Source: UTCHB3 sp964371075 | GTDB taxonomy: Bacteria > Bacteroidota > Ignavibacteria > Ignavibacteriales > Ignavibacteriaceae | Direction of reading: 5' to 3' | DNA: 64,000 nucleotides | Assembly (NCBI GenBank): GCA_964371075.1 | Contig: CAYJKN010000001.1 | Location: 744,001-808,000, forward strand | Shown here: one piece after another, positions 26,119 to 35,646 of the stretch | Layout of the letters: each line of letters begins with the position of its first letter | How positions within the stretch are numbered: the stretch's first letter is position 1 | Position numbers and translations under genes: made by a program | Notes under the pieces: generated by a model | What the model was told of the DNA's origin: nothing | Database searches by the model: none | The model's input: only the letters and a program-made list of their open reading frames with translations

Positions 26119-27345
26119 TTATCTGCTTTTTCTTTCTTTTGAGCCACCTGAGCTGCTGCTTCCTCCGGAGTTTCCTCTTTCAGTTGTGCGTGTCGTGTTG
26201 TCTCTTTTTGGTGTTTCCCTTACCGTATTATCTTTTTTAGGTGTATCCCTCTTTACTTCTCTCGAAGTGTTATCTTTTTTGGGAGTGTCTCTCTTTACTT
26301 CTCTCGAAGTATTCTCTTTCACAACCGGTCTGTTGTCTTCTCTTTTTACTTCTCTCGAAGTATTGTCTCTGACTACAGGTTTATTGTCATCTTTTTTTAC
26401 ATCCCTCGAAGAGCTTCCATTATCTCTCGTAACTGTCTTGTTATCATTCTTTACCACTGCTCTGTTGTCATCGGATCTGTCAGTCACTCTCGTATTATCA
26501 GTTCTCTTCACTTCGCGGGTTGTTTCCCTTGCTGATTCATCAACTTTATCGGATCTTAGGTTCCCGGTGTTTCTCGATCTTGTGATCTCTATTTTCTCGT
26601 CGGTTCTGTCAGCTCTGTTGAAATCAACATTTCTAACTTTTACTGAACCATCGGATTTGTTGTTTCCGCGATCTTTTGCATTGGTGAACTCGATATCCCT
26701 TGTTCTCACACTTCCGCCGCCTCTATTTTCAACGATTCTTGGATCGATTCCCTCATTAAATACACGGTCACGGTATTTATAGTTTGAGAATGAATTTGTC
26801 CTCTCGTAGAATCTCTCGGCGCCATACCCTGTGTAATAATAGTCATACATATTGTGTCTGTGGAAGTCGTGGAATCTTACAAATCTCCAATGGTTGTAAG
26901 GCAACACAATTATTAAGTTGTATGTTATCCCGTAGTTTGGATTATAGATTGCATAAGGTGAAAGTGGTGCCCAGCCAATATAGTCATTATCGTATCTCCA
27001 CTCAACCCATGCTGGACCCCAGTCATACCCGGGAACCCATAGCCAGCCTTCCCATTCATCGTAATACCATCTACCGTAGTGAAATACAATGTCGCCATAT
27101 GCTTCGTCAGAATCCCAGTACCATCCATAAGAAGTGTACATCCATCGTCCGTAAGTGTAAGGCTGCCAGTCTCTGTTAACCCGGGAAGGTTTCCATGCGA
27201 TCACATTGTCAACTTCAATCCAATAGCCATAAGGTTTAAGATCGTAGTAAAAAGCATTAAATCTGCCTTTGCTTCCACTGTTTTCAGCGTTCGACATAAA
27301 AGTCATCGCTGCAAAAATTACCGCTATAAATAACATCCGTTTCAT
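26119..27345 (-). CDS. Secreted aromatic-rich protein (DUF6600-like) with repetitive charged tail
   Basis: A 408-residue protein with a signal peptide (about 1-20). Residues 30-150 are rich in Trp and Tyr with repeats of the type GRWMYTSYGWYW, GRWYYDEWEGWLWVPG and WVEWRYDNDYIGWAPL, resembling the DUF6600 family. The rest is low-complexity, rich in Arg, Lys, Asp, Asn and Thr, with recurring NTSREVKRD and PKKDN units that expand at the DNA level. The tail is probably disordered and could bind acidic polymers or cell wall; this is inference. Confidence 0.8.
   Translation of the reverse strand: MKRMLFIAVIFAAMTFMSNAENSGSKGRFNAFYYDLKPYGYWIEVDNVIAWKPSRVNRDWQPYTYGRWMYTSYGWYWDSDEAYGDIVFHYGRWYYDEWEGWLWVPGYDWGPAWVEWRYDNDYIGWAPLSPYAIYNPNYGITYNLIIVLPYNHWRFVRFHDFHRHNMYDYYYTGYGAERFYERTNSFSNYKYRDRVFNEGIDPRIVENRGGGSVRTRDIEFTNAKDRGNNKSDGSVKVRNVDFNRADRTDEKIEITRSRNTGNLRSDKVDESARETTREVKRTDNTRVTDRSDDNRAVVKNDNKTVTRDNGSSSRDVKKDDNKPVVRDNTSREVKREDNRPVVKENTSREVKRDTPKKDNTSREVKRDTPKKDNTVRETPKRDNTTRTTERGNSGGSSSSGGSKERKSR
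26252..26411. repeat. Coding tandem repeats in the tail of the aromatic-rich protein
   Basis: TTTACTTCTCTCGAAGT occurs near 26252, 26294 and 26345, with a diverged copy near 26395. The first two copies sit in almost identical 42-nt units. Each encodes TSREVK on the minus strand, and each contains the small inverted repeat ACTTC-TCTC-GAAGT. The units suggest recent slippage or recombination. Confidence 0.7.
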
Positions 27346-27441
27346 TTCATACCTCGTTTCGTTTTTATCTATATATTACAACAACCGTGCCAGAATATTT
27401 CCTTTGTTTTTAGACTGTTTTAGCAGTTTTTCAGAGGTGGG

Positions 27442-27465
27442 AACTGTTCACTATTTTGAACAGTT
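27442..27465. promoter_or_regulatory. Perfect inverted repeat, candidate operator
   Basis: AACTGTTCA (27442-27450) and TGAACAGTT (27457-27465) form a perfect 9-bp dyad with a 6-nt spacer, 50 nt before the thioredoxin-like gene in a divergent intergenic region. The spacer contains TATTTTG, close to a -7 element. No T-run follows, so an operator is more likely than a terminator. Confidence 0.45.
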
Positions 27466-27515
27466 GTTTAGTTAGATTATAGATCGTATGATAAATTAAA
27501 AACGAAAAGAGAATT

Positions 27516-28109
27516 ATGTCACTTCAAAATATTAAAAATGCTTTTTCACAAGGATTAACCTTTGAACAATTTGTTGAAAAAACACAAAAACATGTAGAAC
27601 AAACTGATCCCTCCCAACTTAATGATGAGGAGAAACATATTCATGAATATACCACTCTAAACCTCCGTAGAATGAATCGTGTCCTTAAAACCCATCCTGT
27701 TGAAGAAACGCTTGCAGCAAAACTCAAATCAATTTCTTCAAAACAGTACTGGATGTTGATTACTGAGGGATGGTGCGGAGATTCTGCTCAATCATCCCCG
27801 GAATTCCACAAAATGAGCCTCTTAAATGAAAATATTGAACTGAGAGTTGTTGAAAGAGACACTTTTCCTGATGTGATGGACCTCTACCTTACGAACGGTA
27901 AAAAAAGTATTCCAATTCTGGTTGCTTTTGACGAAAATTGGAATCAACTTTTTAAATGGGGAGCAAGACCTGCTGCACTTCAGACGAGAATCGACGAACT
28001 AATCGCTCTTAACACTCCAAAAGAAGTGTGGATGGAAGAAATCCACCTTTGGTATGCTAAAAACAGAGGACAAGAACTTTATAGAGAATTGAACTCTTTG
28101 ATACAATAA
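27516..28109 (+). CDS. Thioredoxin-fold protein with a single active-site cysteine
   Basis: A 197-residue cytosolic protein of the thioredoxin superfamily. The active-site position reads EGWCGDSAQSSPEF, so the usual CxxC is CGDS, with only the first cysteine. The cis-proline strand is present as KSIPILVAFDENW. A helical extension precedes the fold. Such proteins may work by a monothiol route or bind thiols without reducing disulfides. The candidate operator lies upstream; the reductase gene follows after 86 nt. Confidence 0.85.
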   Translation: MSLQNIKNAFSQGLTFEQFVEKTQKHVEQTDPSQLNDEEKHIHEYTTLNLRRMNRVLKTHPVEETLAAKLKSISSKQYWMLITEGWCGDSAQSSPEFHKMSLLNENIELRVVERDTFPDVMDLYLTNGKKSIPILVAFDENWNQLFKWGARPAALQTRIDELIALNTPKEVWMEEIHLWYAKNRGQELYRELNSLIQ

Positions 28110-28195
28110 TACTGTTCAAGTATTATATTAGGATATTAACTCCGGTTATCTCCAAATCTAAGAGAACAATTTATTAAAGAAACTATCAGGAAAGC

Positions 28196-29266
28196 ATGTC
28201 AACTCTCACCCGCTCGGGTCTATTGAACCTAAAAGTTGAAACGATTACACATGAAACTCCCGACTCTATCTCACTTTTATTAAAAGATATTGACGGCAAA
28301 GAATTTGATTTTAAGGCCGGACAATTTCTCACTTTTGTCTTCGATGAAGATGGAAAAGAAGTGAGAAGATGTTACTCGATCTACACTTCCCCAAAACAAT
28401 TGCCCCATCTTGGAATTGCAATCAAAAAAGTCCCCGGTGGTTTTGTCTCAGAAAATAAAATGGATGATATAAAGGAAGGGGACATACTTCCCGCTTTGGT
28501 TCCCATGGGAAATTTTGTCAAGAAGCCGGAGAGTAAACCAAATCTTTTGATGTTTGGTGCCGGAAGTGGAATAACTCCACTTCTCGCACTGATTGAAGAA
28601 TCACTCCCAGACGACAAAGTTAATAAAGTCGTATTACATTATGTAAACAGGGACCAGGATAACATCATGTTTGGTGCCCGTCTCTCCTTCCTTGAGAATC
28701 TGTATCCGGGAAAATTTAACGTGATACATCACCTCACAAGACCTCTTAAAGGATGGAGAGGATCTACAGGCAGAATAAATAAAGAAACGGCGACAGCACT
28801 CTTAAGCGAAATTCCTCTAAAAGAAATAGCTGAAACTGAAATATTTATGTGTGGACCCTCCAAAATGATGGAAAATATCTATGAAGCAGCGATCGACTCA
28901 GGATTTCTCAATAAGGATATTCACCGGGAGGTTTTCACTCACTCGATCAAAAATGAAAGTCGACTCCCAAATGACCGGATTGCCAGACGAGTATCGATAA
29001 TCCTGGGGGGTAGAACCTATAATTTAATAGTAAATCCCAATGATTCCATTCTTGACACTGCTCTTGACGCCGGGATCGATGTCCCCCACTCATGCAGATA
29101 TGGTTCATGTTCGTCGTGTGTAACAAAACTGGTTTCAGGGAAAATTGTGATGCTCGATCAGACAACTTTATCAGATGAAGATATTGCGAGAGGGCTTTGC
29201 CTTACTTGTGTTGGCTATCCGGAAAGTGATGATTTGATATTAAACTACGATGATCCATTGATTTAA
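28196..29266 (+). CDS. FAD/NAD(P)-dependent reductase with C-terminal 2Fe-2S ferredoxin domain (PaaE-like)
   Basis: A 356-residue electron-transfer protein. The FAD-binding barrel carries RRCYSIYTSP (about 62-71), the NAD(P) domain starts LLMFGAGSGITPLLAL, and the C-terminal plant-type ferredoxin domain has SCRYGSCSSCVTK plus a distal CLTCVGYP for the 2Fe-2S cluster. It passes electrons from NAD(P)H to an oxygenase or other acceptor, as PaaE does for phenylacetyl-CoA epoxidase. No oxygenase genes are nearby, so the partner is unknown. Confidence 0.92.
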   Translation: MSTLTRSGLLNLKVETITHETPDSISLLLKDIDGKEFDFKAGQFLTFVFDEDGKEVRRCYSIYTSPKQLPHLGIAIKKVPGGFVSENKMDDIKEGDILPALVPMGNFVKKPESKPNLLMFGAGSGITPLLALIEESLPDDKVNKVVLHYVNRDQDNIMFGARLSFLENLYPGKFNVIHHLTRPLKGWRGSTGRINKETATALLSEIPLKEIAETEIFMCGPSKMMENIYEAAIDSGFLNKDIHREVFTHSIKNESRLPNDRIARRVSIILGGRTYNLIVNPNDSILDTALDAGIDVPHSCRYGSCSSCVTKLVSGKIVMLDQTTLSDEDIARGLCLTCVGYPESDDLILNYDDPLI

Positions 29267-30502
29267 TCAGAGAGATTGCGGTTCGGCGGTTGTCTCTTTG
29301 TGTTTGTCATTTACAAATGAGAGAACTATAATTCCGGCTATAAAGAAAAACAGTAACGACAAGATTGCATATCGTTGACTTCCAGTCACCGTGCTGATAA
29401 TGCCAAACACAAGTGGACCTATAACTGCCGAACTTTTACCGAAGAATGAGTAGAAACCAAAAAATTCTGTTTTTTTGTCGGGTGGTGTTAACTGAGACAT
29501 GAGAGCTCTTGAGATCGATTGACTTGAACCCATTGCCCCACCCGCCATAAAACCCACAACATAAAAATAAGATTTATCCGTCACCCAAAAAGCTGCCAAT
29601 ACTGTGAAAATCCAAATGAAAAGGGTTATCATCAGACTTTTTTTATGACCAATCTGATCTGAGATTATTCCAAACAAGATTGATCCAAGAATAGCAGTTC
29701 CCTGAACCGAGATGAAAAAGATTATCAACTCCCCTTTTGTAAAACCCAGTGTTGTTGTTGCATAAATCCCCGCAAAATAGATTACCGTATTAACACCCTC
29801 AATAAAACAGAAAAACGAAAGCAGAAAAATCGCCAGATTCCGGTACTGTTTAAGGTGTTTGATCGTAAAAAGAACGCGGTTTAATCCAATCGCAACAAAC
29901 GACTGACCCGGGGGGATCGCCTTTTTTTTCTCTTTTAGAAAAATGAGGGTTGGAAGTGCAAAGACCAGGAAAAAGAGAGCAGCAACCGGGAACGATTCTC
30001 TAATCAACTCATTCTGAATGAATGGGAGAAGAATCACGAGTGAAGTTAATGAGCCAAGGTAACCCATCGCAAAACCGTATCCGCTCACTCTTCCAAAGTT
30101 TTTGGGTTTTGTAATCTCAGGCAAAAAAGAATCATAAAATATTAATCCGGCCTCAAATCCTATATTTGCAATGATAAGCAGCACTAAACCAAGTAAAACA
30201 TCTCCGGGTCCAACAAAATAAAGGAGTGCTGTTGATATTATACAAATTGCTGAGAAGAAGGAAAGAAATCTTTTTTTGGTGGAGGTATAATCGGCGACGG
30301 CACCGAGAACGGGTGAGATGAGGGCGGTAAGAAGCATCGAGACAGATGTCCCCAGACCCCAATAAAAATCCCCTTCCCCACTATTCGAATTTACAGTTTC
30401 TTTAAAATAAACTGCATATAAAAAAGTTACAACAATAATTGAATAAGAGGTATTTGCAAAATCATAAAGAGACCAGACAAATATCTTCTTTTTTTCAGTC
30501 AT
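29267..30502 (-). CDS. UMF1-family (Atg22-like) MFS transporter
   Basis: A 411-residue membrane protein with about 12 hydrophobic helices. The start KIFVWSLYDFANTSYSIIVV and the loop GAVADYTSTKKRFL are typical of the UMF1/Atg22 group of the major facilitator superfamily, whose substrates may be amino acids or other small solutes. Its start overlaps the nusB stop by 8 nt, indicating translation from the same transcript. Its stop abuts the convergent reductase gene with no spacer. Confidence 0.9.
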   Translation of the reverse strand: MTEKKKIFVWSLYDFANTSYSIIVVTFLYAVYFKETVNSNSGEGDFYWGLGTSVSMLLTALISPVLGAVADYTSTKKRFLSFFSAICIISTALLYFVGPGDVLLGLVLLIIANIGFEAGLIFYDSFLPEITKPKNFGRVSGYGFAMGYLGSLTSLVILLPFIQNELIRESFPVAALFFLVFALPTLIFLKEKKKAIPPGQSFVAIGLNRVLFTIKHLKQYRNLAIFLLSFFCFIEGVNTVIYFAGIYATTTLGFTKGELIIFFISVQGTAILGSILFGIISDQIGHKKSLMITLFIWIFTVLAAFWVTDKSYFYVVGFMAGGAMGSSQSISRALMSQLTPPDKKTEFFGFYSFFGKSSAVIGPLVFGIISTVTGSQRYAILSLLFFFIAGIIVLSFVNDKHKETTAEPQSL

Positions 30503-30983
30503 TAGTCTTTGAAGGTTTGGTTAATGATCCATCAATAAGTCCTCTGCCTCTTTTATTTATCTTCCCTTCTCTTTCAAGTTCTTCATAAATTTTATCAAGA
30601 AATCCATTGATGAATTTGCCACTTGCCGCAGTACTGTATTCTTTGGCAATCTCGATTATTTCATTCATTGTCACTTTTTTGGGAATCTCAGGGAAAAATT
30701 TGAATTCACAGATTCCCATTCGTAACAAAATTCGATCAATCCTTGCCATTCTGTCAATTTCCCAGTTTTCAGATTTGGCTTCAATCTCGTCATCAATACT
30801 TCCGGTGTATTGAATCGTTTTCCTGACCAAATTTTCAAAAAACTCCCTTTCAGAAGCATCTGTAATTTCCTCTGATAGTTCACCGGCTGTAACTTCAATT
30901 CCGTCTCTATTGTATGAGTGTGCATAAAGTACCTGCAACACTTTTTCTCTTATAATTCTTCTATTCGATTTTTTCTTAAGCAT
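30495..30983 (-). CDS. nusB: Transcription antitermination factor NusB
   Basis: An RNA-binding factor that joins NusE on boxA in ribosomal RNA antitermination. The 162 residues include RRIIREKVLQVLYAHSYN at the start and the family pattern RMARIDRILLRMGICEF, TMNEIIEIAKEYSTAASGKFINGFLDKI at the end. An open frame extends to 31052, but the family begins close to MLKKKSNRR, so I chose the ATG at 30983. A 7-bp hairpin (31012-31029, loop CGAA) lies in the leader. Confidence 0.93.
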   Translation of the reverse strand: MLKKKSNRRIIREKVLQVLYAHSYNRDGIEVTAGELSEEITDASEREFFENLVRKTIQYTGSIDDEIEAKSENWEIDRMARIDRILLRMGICEFKFFPEIPKKVTMNEIIEIAKEYSTAASGKFINGFLDKIYEELEREGKINKRGRGLIDGSLTKPSKTND

Positions 30984-31064
30984 TTTATCTTTAGGTGTGA
31001 ATTCAGTTAATATTATTCCGAAGAATAATTTATTTGAACTGTAAATATACAAAACGGAGGATGG

Positions 31065-32126
31065 TTATTTAACCCCGAACATCCAGAAATTTATAAGACC
31101 AACAACTTCCCGGAAATTGTAGTAAAACACTGAATCTTCTGCAAGACTAAGGTCTGACTTAACAACATCGATATTCAGATTATAAAATTCAGCCTGTTCT
31201 TTCACTCTTGGGAGATGAAATGCATCAGAAATTACAATTATTTTCTGAAAACCTGATTTTTCGATTAACACATTTTTGATGTAACTGATCTGGTCAAGTG
31301 TTGACCTGCTTTCTGATTCGATCCTGATATCTGCAGGATTGACCTTTTTTTCCATAAGATAATAAAATGCCACATCAGCTTCTGCCAATTCTCCGGGTGC
31401 ATTACTCCCCGTCAATTGCAGTTTTTTTACAATCCCCTGGCTGTAGAGTTGTAATCCCTTGTCAATCCTCAGTTTTAGAATAGTGCTTGGTTTGTTGTAT
31501 TTCCAAACGGCGGCACCGAGAATAACACCAATTTCTGCCGGTGAACTTTCACTATAGGTCAGTTTATAAGTAACACCGTTTTCAATGAACTTATATGTAT
31601 ATACAAAAACCGATAGGTATAACAGAAGCATTACCAAAATGGAATAAAAGACGAGAAATCGTTTTGGTTTGATTATTTTGATTAAAATATATGAGAACAA
31701 AGCAGCTTTAAATGCAAAACCGATATTAAAGAAGAGACCTGTGTAAAGTTTATAGAAAGGAGTATCGAGTAGATTAATATCAATTCCGGAATCACTTTGG
31801 TTTAGATAGATACCAAAAACTGTGAATCCAAATCCGAGGAACCAAAAAATGAGGAAGAGCAATCTGCGTTTTGTGAATTCTGACTTATCCTTCAGCCAAA
31901 AAACTATCAGAAAGAAAATAAATGATGCACTATAAAGTACTGTAAGAAAATTACCCGTGTAAACTAAATTAAAATCTTCAAAATCGAGTTTGTGATTAAG
32001 ATACTTCCCAAAAACGATTGTTATAAAATCAATGGCTCCCAACAAAACAAAAACAAACAGATCAAAGATACCCGAAAGACGGGTATTTACTTTTTCGATG
32101 TAAGGTTTAATCTTGTTGAGAGCCAT
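31065..32126 (-). CDS. YdcF/SanA-like membrane protein (DUF218)
   Basis: A 353-residue protein. The first half has five or six hydrophobic segments. The second half is a DUF218/YdcF domain with VGVILGAAVWKYNKPSTILKLR, LTGSNAPGELAEADV, ESRSTLDQI and VISDAFHLPRV. Relatives (SanA, ElyC) affect envelope integrity, but their chemistry is not settled. It lies upstream of nusB on the same strand with an 81-nt gap. Confidence 0.88.
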   Translation of the reverse strand: MALNKIKPYIEKVNTRLSGIFDLFVFVLLGAIDFITIVFGKYLNHKLDFEDFNLVYTGNFLTVLYSASFIFFLIVFWLKDKSEFTKRRLLFLIFWFLGFGFTVFGIYLNQSDSGIDINLLDTPFYKLYTGLFFNIGFAFKAALFSYILIKIIKPKRFLVFYSILVMLLLYLSVFVYTYKFIENGVTYKLTYSESSPAEIGVILGAAVWKYNKPSTILKLRIDKGLQLYSQGIVKKLQLTGSNAPGELAEADVAFYYLMEKKVNPADIRIESESRSTLDQISYIKNVLIEKSGFQKIIVISDAFHLPRVKEQAEFYNLNIDVVKSDLSLAEDSVFYYNFREVVGLINFWMFGVK

Positions 32127-32210
32127 AACAACTTATATTAATTCCAAGGCAATATATGTATAACGGATGAAATATGTTGCCTTTCCCATTATTCTGAACA
32201 TATCTGATCC

Positions 32211-35200
32211 TTAATCTTTGTAGATATAAGGAGTTTGTGGTGTATCATCAACATCCTGTTTTTTTCCTGTGCCCCCTTTTTTTGATCGGAAACTGAAAGT
32301 GGCTTTTAGAGCATCACCCAATTCTTCCCAGACCATAAAGAAAACAGGAACAAGAACCAGAGTCAAAAACGTAGCGAATCCAAGTCCAAAGATTACGGCA
32401 ATACCCATCGATTTCCAAAATTCGGCACTTTCTCCACCAAATACAAATGAACCTGAGTAGATATCAAATCCAAAACCAAATGATAACGGGATAAGTCCAA
32501 GAATTGTTGTTACTGCCGTAAGTGTAACGGGTCTAAACCGTCTTATACCTGCATATTTTGCAATCTCTTTAAGAGGCATATCTCTCTGTTTTAAGAGATT
32601 CATATAATCGATAAGAACAATGTTGTTGTTAACTACAACCCCGGCAAGACTTATAACTCCAATTCCGGTCATCACAATTCCAAATGGCATCTTAAATGCC
32701 AGAAGTCCAATGAATACACCTACAAGGGATATGATCACTGCAGACATAATTATAAATGGTTGAGAGACGGAGTTAAACTGTATCACCAAAATCAGAAAAA
32801 TTAAAAGGATGGCGATACCAAAAGCTTTCCCGAGAAAATTGGAGGCATCTTCCTGTTCCTGCGACTGTCCCGTAAATGAGATAGAGTGTCCCTGCGGTAA
32901 CTGATAGGATGTTAACTTTGCTTTTACCGAATCAAGAACTGCATTGGCATTAAATCCTTCAGCCGCATTTCCTGTTATGGTAATTACTCTGTTTAAATCT
33001 TTTCGTCTGATAGCTCCCGGTCCTCTATCAATAAAAACCTTTGCCACACTACTAAGCGGTACCGACAAAGTTTTTCCATTTTGATTGTTAAAAATGATCA
33101 CAAGATTTTTTAGAGCATCCACCGAACTTCTTTGATCTTTACGTAGCCGCACAGTGATATCGTACTCATCTTCATTTACACGATATTTGGAGGCTTCGGC
33201 ACCATTAATTGCGGTTCTAACGGTATTGGCAATCAATGAGGTGTTCATCCCATAAAGAGCCGATCTTTTGCGGTCAATTATTACACGAAGTTCTGGTTTT
33301 CCTGCGTCATAGTCGTCGTCGACATCCACAAGCCCCGGTGTATTTTTTATATAAGCTCTGATCTCTTCAGAGAGTTTACCGAGGGTGTTGTAATCATCTC
33401 CTGAAACTTCAATATTCACAGGTAACCCAACAGGTGGACCCATGTTTTCCTTATCGATAGTAATCGCAGCTCCCGGAATTCCCTCCACGAGTAATCGTAA
33501 CTCTTCCGTTGATTCTTTTGAGCTTTTTTCCCGTATTTCATAATCCAAATATTCAACTGTAATTGAACCTTTATTTGGAGTGGATGAACCGGCATCAAAT
33601 GGATTGGAAGAAGCACCTGCTACGGCAAGTATTTTCTCGATGTCCTTAAAATTTGCAGTGAGGATTTTCTTTTCAACTTTGTCAATTATCTCATTTGTTT
33701 CTTTGATACCCGTACCTGTTGGAGCCTCAAATTTTATATACACTCTGCGTGGTTCAACATCAGGGAAAAATTCCACACCGTAACCCAAAACCCCATACAA
33801 TTGTGAAATGAAGAAAAGAGTTATAAAAGCACCAAACATAAAGCGTAATCTGACATTTTTTAAAATCAGAATCACACCAACTCCGAGAAGTCCTGTGAGA
33901 ATTATGCCAACAGCAGGAGGCACAAATTGAGAGAGAATACCCTCGATAACAAACATAGCAAAAAAAGCAAAAAAGCCCAACCAGGTTCTTAAACTAATCT
34001 TTTGCCCTGTTTTTCTCGGTTCACCCAACGCAAACTCAAGGGTTTTTTCATAATATTTAAGAGTGACCGGCAGCAACTTATCCACAAAAATGAATGTTCC
34101 CCAATCAAATGGGTAAGAGAGAATACCAAGTACAGTTTTTTTCAACTTTGGTTTGCCATGGTGTTCTTGTCTGACAAATACTTCAGCAAAAACAGGGTTA
34201 ATAACCAAAGCGACAAACAGAGAGGACATCAGTGTGACAATAACCGTGATCGGTATATATGACATAAAGTCTCCCGTTATTCCGGGCCAAAAAAGTAACG
34301 GGAAAAATGCCGCTACAGTGGTTAATGTTGATGACGCAACCGGCCAGGCCACCTCTGCGGTCGCCTTTTTCGCGGCATCTACTTTGTTATACCCCTCTTC
34401 AAGAAATTTTTGAATGTTTTCGAGTATCACGATGGCATTATCCACCAACATACCCAATGCCAGAATGAGGGCAAATAACACCACAAAATTTAAGGTAATA
34501 TCCAGCATTTGCAGGATGAAAAAGGAGATCAACATGCTTAAGGGTATTGAAATTCCGACAAGTATCGCATTTCTTAATCCCAATGCAAAAAAGAGAATTC
34601 CAATAACCAACACCAGACCCGAAAAAATGTTATTTTCAAGTTCCTTGACCTGTTTTTCAATTTCTTCCGACTGATCAGTAACAACAGTTAATTTTATATC
34701 ATCAGGAAGTTCTTCCCTCTTTTCGTCAATTACCTTATTAACTTCGCGTGCAATATCAATTATATTTTCGCCAACCCGTTTGGAAATCTGGATTGAAATT
34801 GCTTCGATGTTGTTGGTTCTCGCAAAAGATGTCCGCTCCTTAAATCCATAAGTTAATTCGGCCACATCTCTAAGATAGATCCCTTCCCCTTCTTTTGTTT
34901 TTACAACAATGTTTTCCAAAGGGTAAGGAGTCTTAAATTCGCCCGGAACTCTTACAAGAAAACTTGACTGATTTACATCGATCGTTCCACCGGGAATGGT
35001 TCTGTTTTCGTCTCTAATCGCGGCAATAATGTCATCAAATCTGATATTGTAGTGCTGAAGTTTTCTGTAATCAACATCAACCTGAACTTCTCTTTCGAGA
35101 CCTCCGTTAACCTTTACTTCAAGAACTCCCTTAATTACCTCAAGTTTATCTTTAAGGTTTTCAGCAATATCCTTCAGTTTAGAAAGTCCGGCGGGTCCGG

Positions 35201-35630
35201 AAAGTTGAAAGGTCAAAATTGGAAATTCTGAAAAGTTTATCTCCACAATTTCCGGTTTCTCCGCATCAGCCGGGATGTCTGATTCAGCTTTGTTTACTCT
35301 GTCCCTCACTTTTTGAAGGGCATCCTCGATATCATATCCACTTTGAAATTCCACTTGGATGAGTGAATAACCTTCGTAGGAAGCTGATTCAATCTTCTTT
35401 ACCTCAGCAATTTTTTTTATCTCTTTTTCGATTGGAGTTGTTACAAGAGACTCAATATCTTCGGGTGAAACGCCTATATATGGAGTGGATACTATCACCA
35501 AAGGAATGGAAATATCGGGTGATGATTCTCTTGGAAGTGAGATGTAGGAAATCATCCCCATAATGGCAATGATAAAAACCAGCACAAAAACGCTGGTTTT
35601 GTTATCTATTGATATATCTGTTATTTTCAT
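32211..35630 (-). CDS. RND-family efflux pump permease
   Basis: A 1139-residue inner-membrane proton-driven exporter of the AcrB (HAE1) type. Features are the N-terminal helix after DISIDNKTSVFVLVF, porter domains, FALILALGMLVDNAIVILENI in helix 4 (proton relay aspartate; the neighbouring Asp of AcrB is Asn here) and the symmetric second half ending in VVVNNNIVLIDYMN. It is about 90 residues longer than AcrB. The extra length is at about 490-620, between the two halves, and adds two hydrophobic segments. The adaptor, TolC and TonB genes precede it on the same strand. Confidence 0.94.
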   Translation of the reverse strand: MKITDISIDNKTSVFVLVFIIAIMGMISYISLPRESSPDISIPLVIVSTPYIGVSPEDIESLVTTPIEKEIKKIAEVKKIESASYEGYSLIQVEFQSGYDIEDALQKVRDRVNKAESDIPADAEKPEIVEINFSEFPILTFQLSGPAGLSKLKDIAENLKDKLEVIKGVLEVKVNGGLEREVQVDVDYRKLQHYNIRFDDIIAAIRDENRTIPGGTIDVNQSSFLVRVPGEFKTPYPLENIVVKTKEGEGIYLRDVAELTYGFKERTSFARTNNIEAISIQISKRVGENIIDIAREVNKVIDEKREELPDDIKLTVVTDQSEEIEKQVKELENNIFSGLVLVIGILFFALGLRNAILVGISIPLSMLISFFILQMLDITLNFVVLFALILALGMLVDNAIVILENIQKFLEEGYNKVDAAKKATAEVAWPVASSTLTTVAAFFPLLFWPGITGDFMSYIPITVIVTLMSSLFVALVINPVFAEVFVRQEHHGKPKLKKTVLGILSYPFDWGTFIFVDKLLPVTLKYYEKTLEFALGEPRKTGQKISLRTWLGFFAFFAMFVIEGILSQFVPPAVGIILTGLLGVGVILILKNVRLRFMFGAFITLFFISQLYGVLGYGVEFFPDVEPRRVYIKFEAPTGTGIKETNEIIDKVEKKILTANFKDIEKILAVAGASSNPFDAGSSTPNKGSITVEYLDYEIREKSSKESTEELRLLVEGIPGAAITIDKENMGPPVGLPVNIEVSGDDYNTLGKLSEEIRAYIKNTPGLVDVDDDYDAGKPELRVIIDRKRSALYGMNTSLIANTVRTAINGAEASKYRVNEDEYDITVRLRKDQRSSVDALKNLVIIFNNQNGKTLSVPLSSVAKVFIDRGPGAIRRKDLNRVITITGNAAEGFNANAVLDSVKAKLTSYQLPQGHSISFTGQSQEQEDASNFLGKAFGIAILLIFLILVIQFNSVSQPFIIMSAVIISLVGVFIGLLAFKMPFGIVMTGIGVISLAGVVVNNNIVLIDYMNLLKQRDMPLKEIAKYAGIRRFRPVTLTAVTTILGLIPLSFGFGFDIYSGSFVFGGESAEFWKSMGIAVIFGLGFATFLTLVLVPVFFMVWEELGDALKATFSFRSKKGGTGKKQDVDDTPQTPYIYKD

Positions 35631-35646
35631 AGATTAGAGACCCCTG

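Noticed and set aside
26186..26782. Long plus-strand frame opposite the repetitive tail
   Set aside because: It is the antisense shadow of the biased coding repeats; no start signal or family resemblance.
28106..28126. Terminator after the thioredoxin-like gene
   Set aside because: ATAATACT / AGTATTAT is a perfect 8-bp stem but entirely AT-rich around its core and lacks a T-tail, so it is too weak to call.
31012..31029. Hairpin in the nusB leader as a regulatory element
   Set aside because: ATTATTC / GAATAAT is short and AT-rich, with no T-run and no conserved motif visible.
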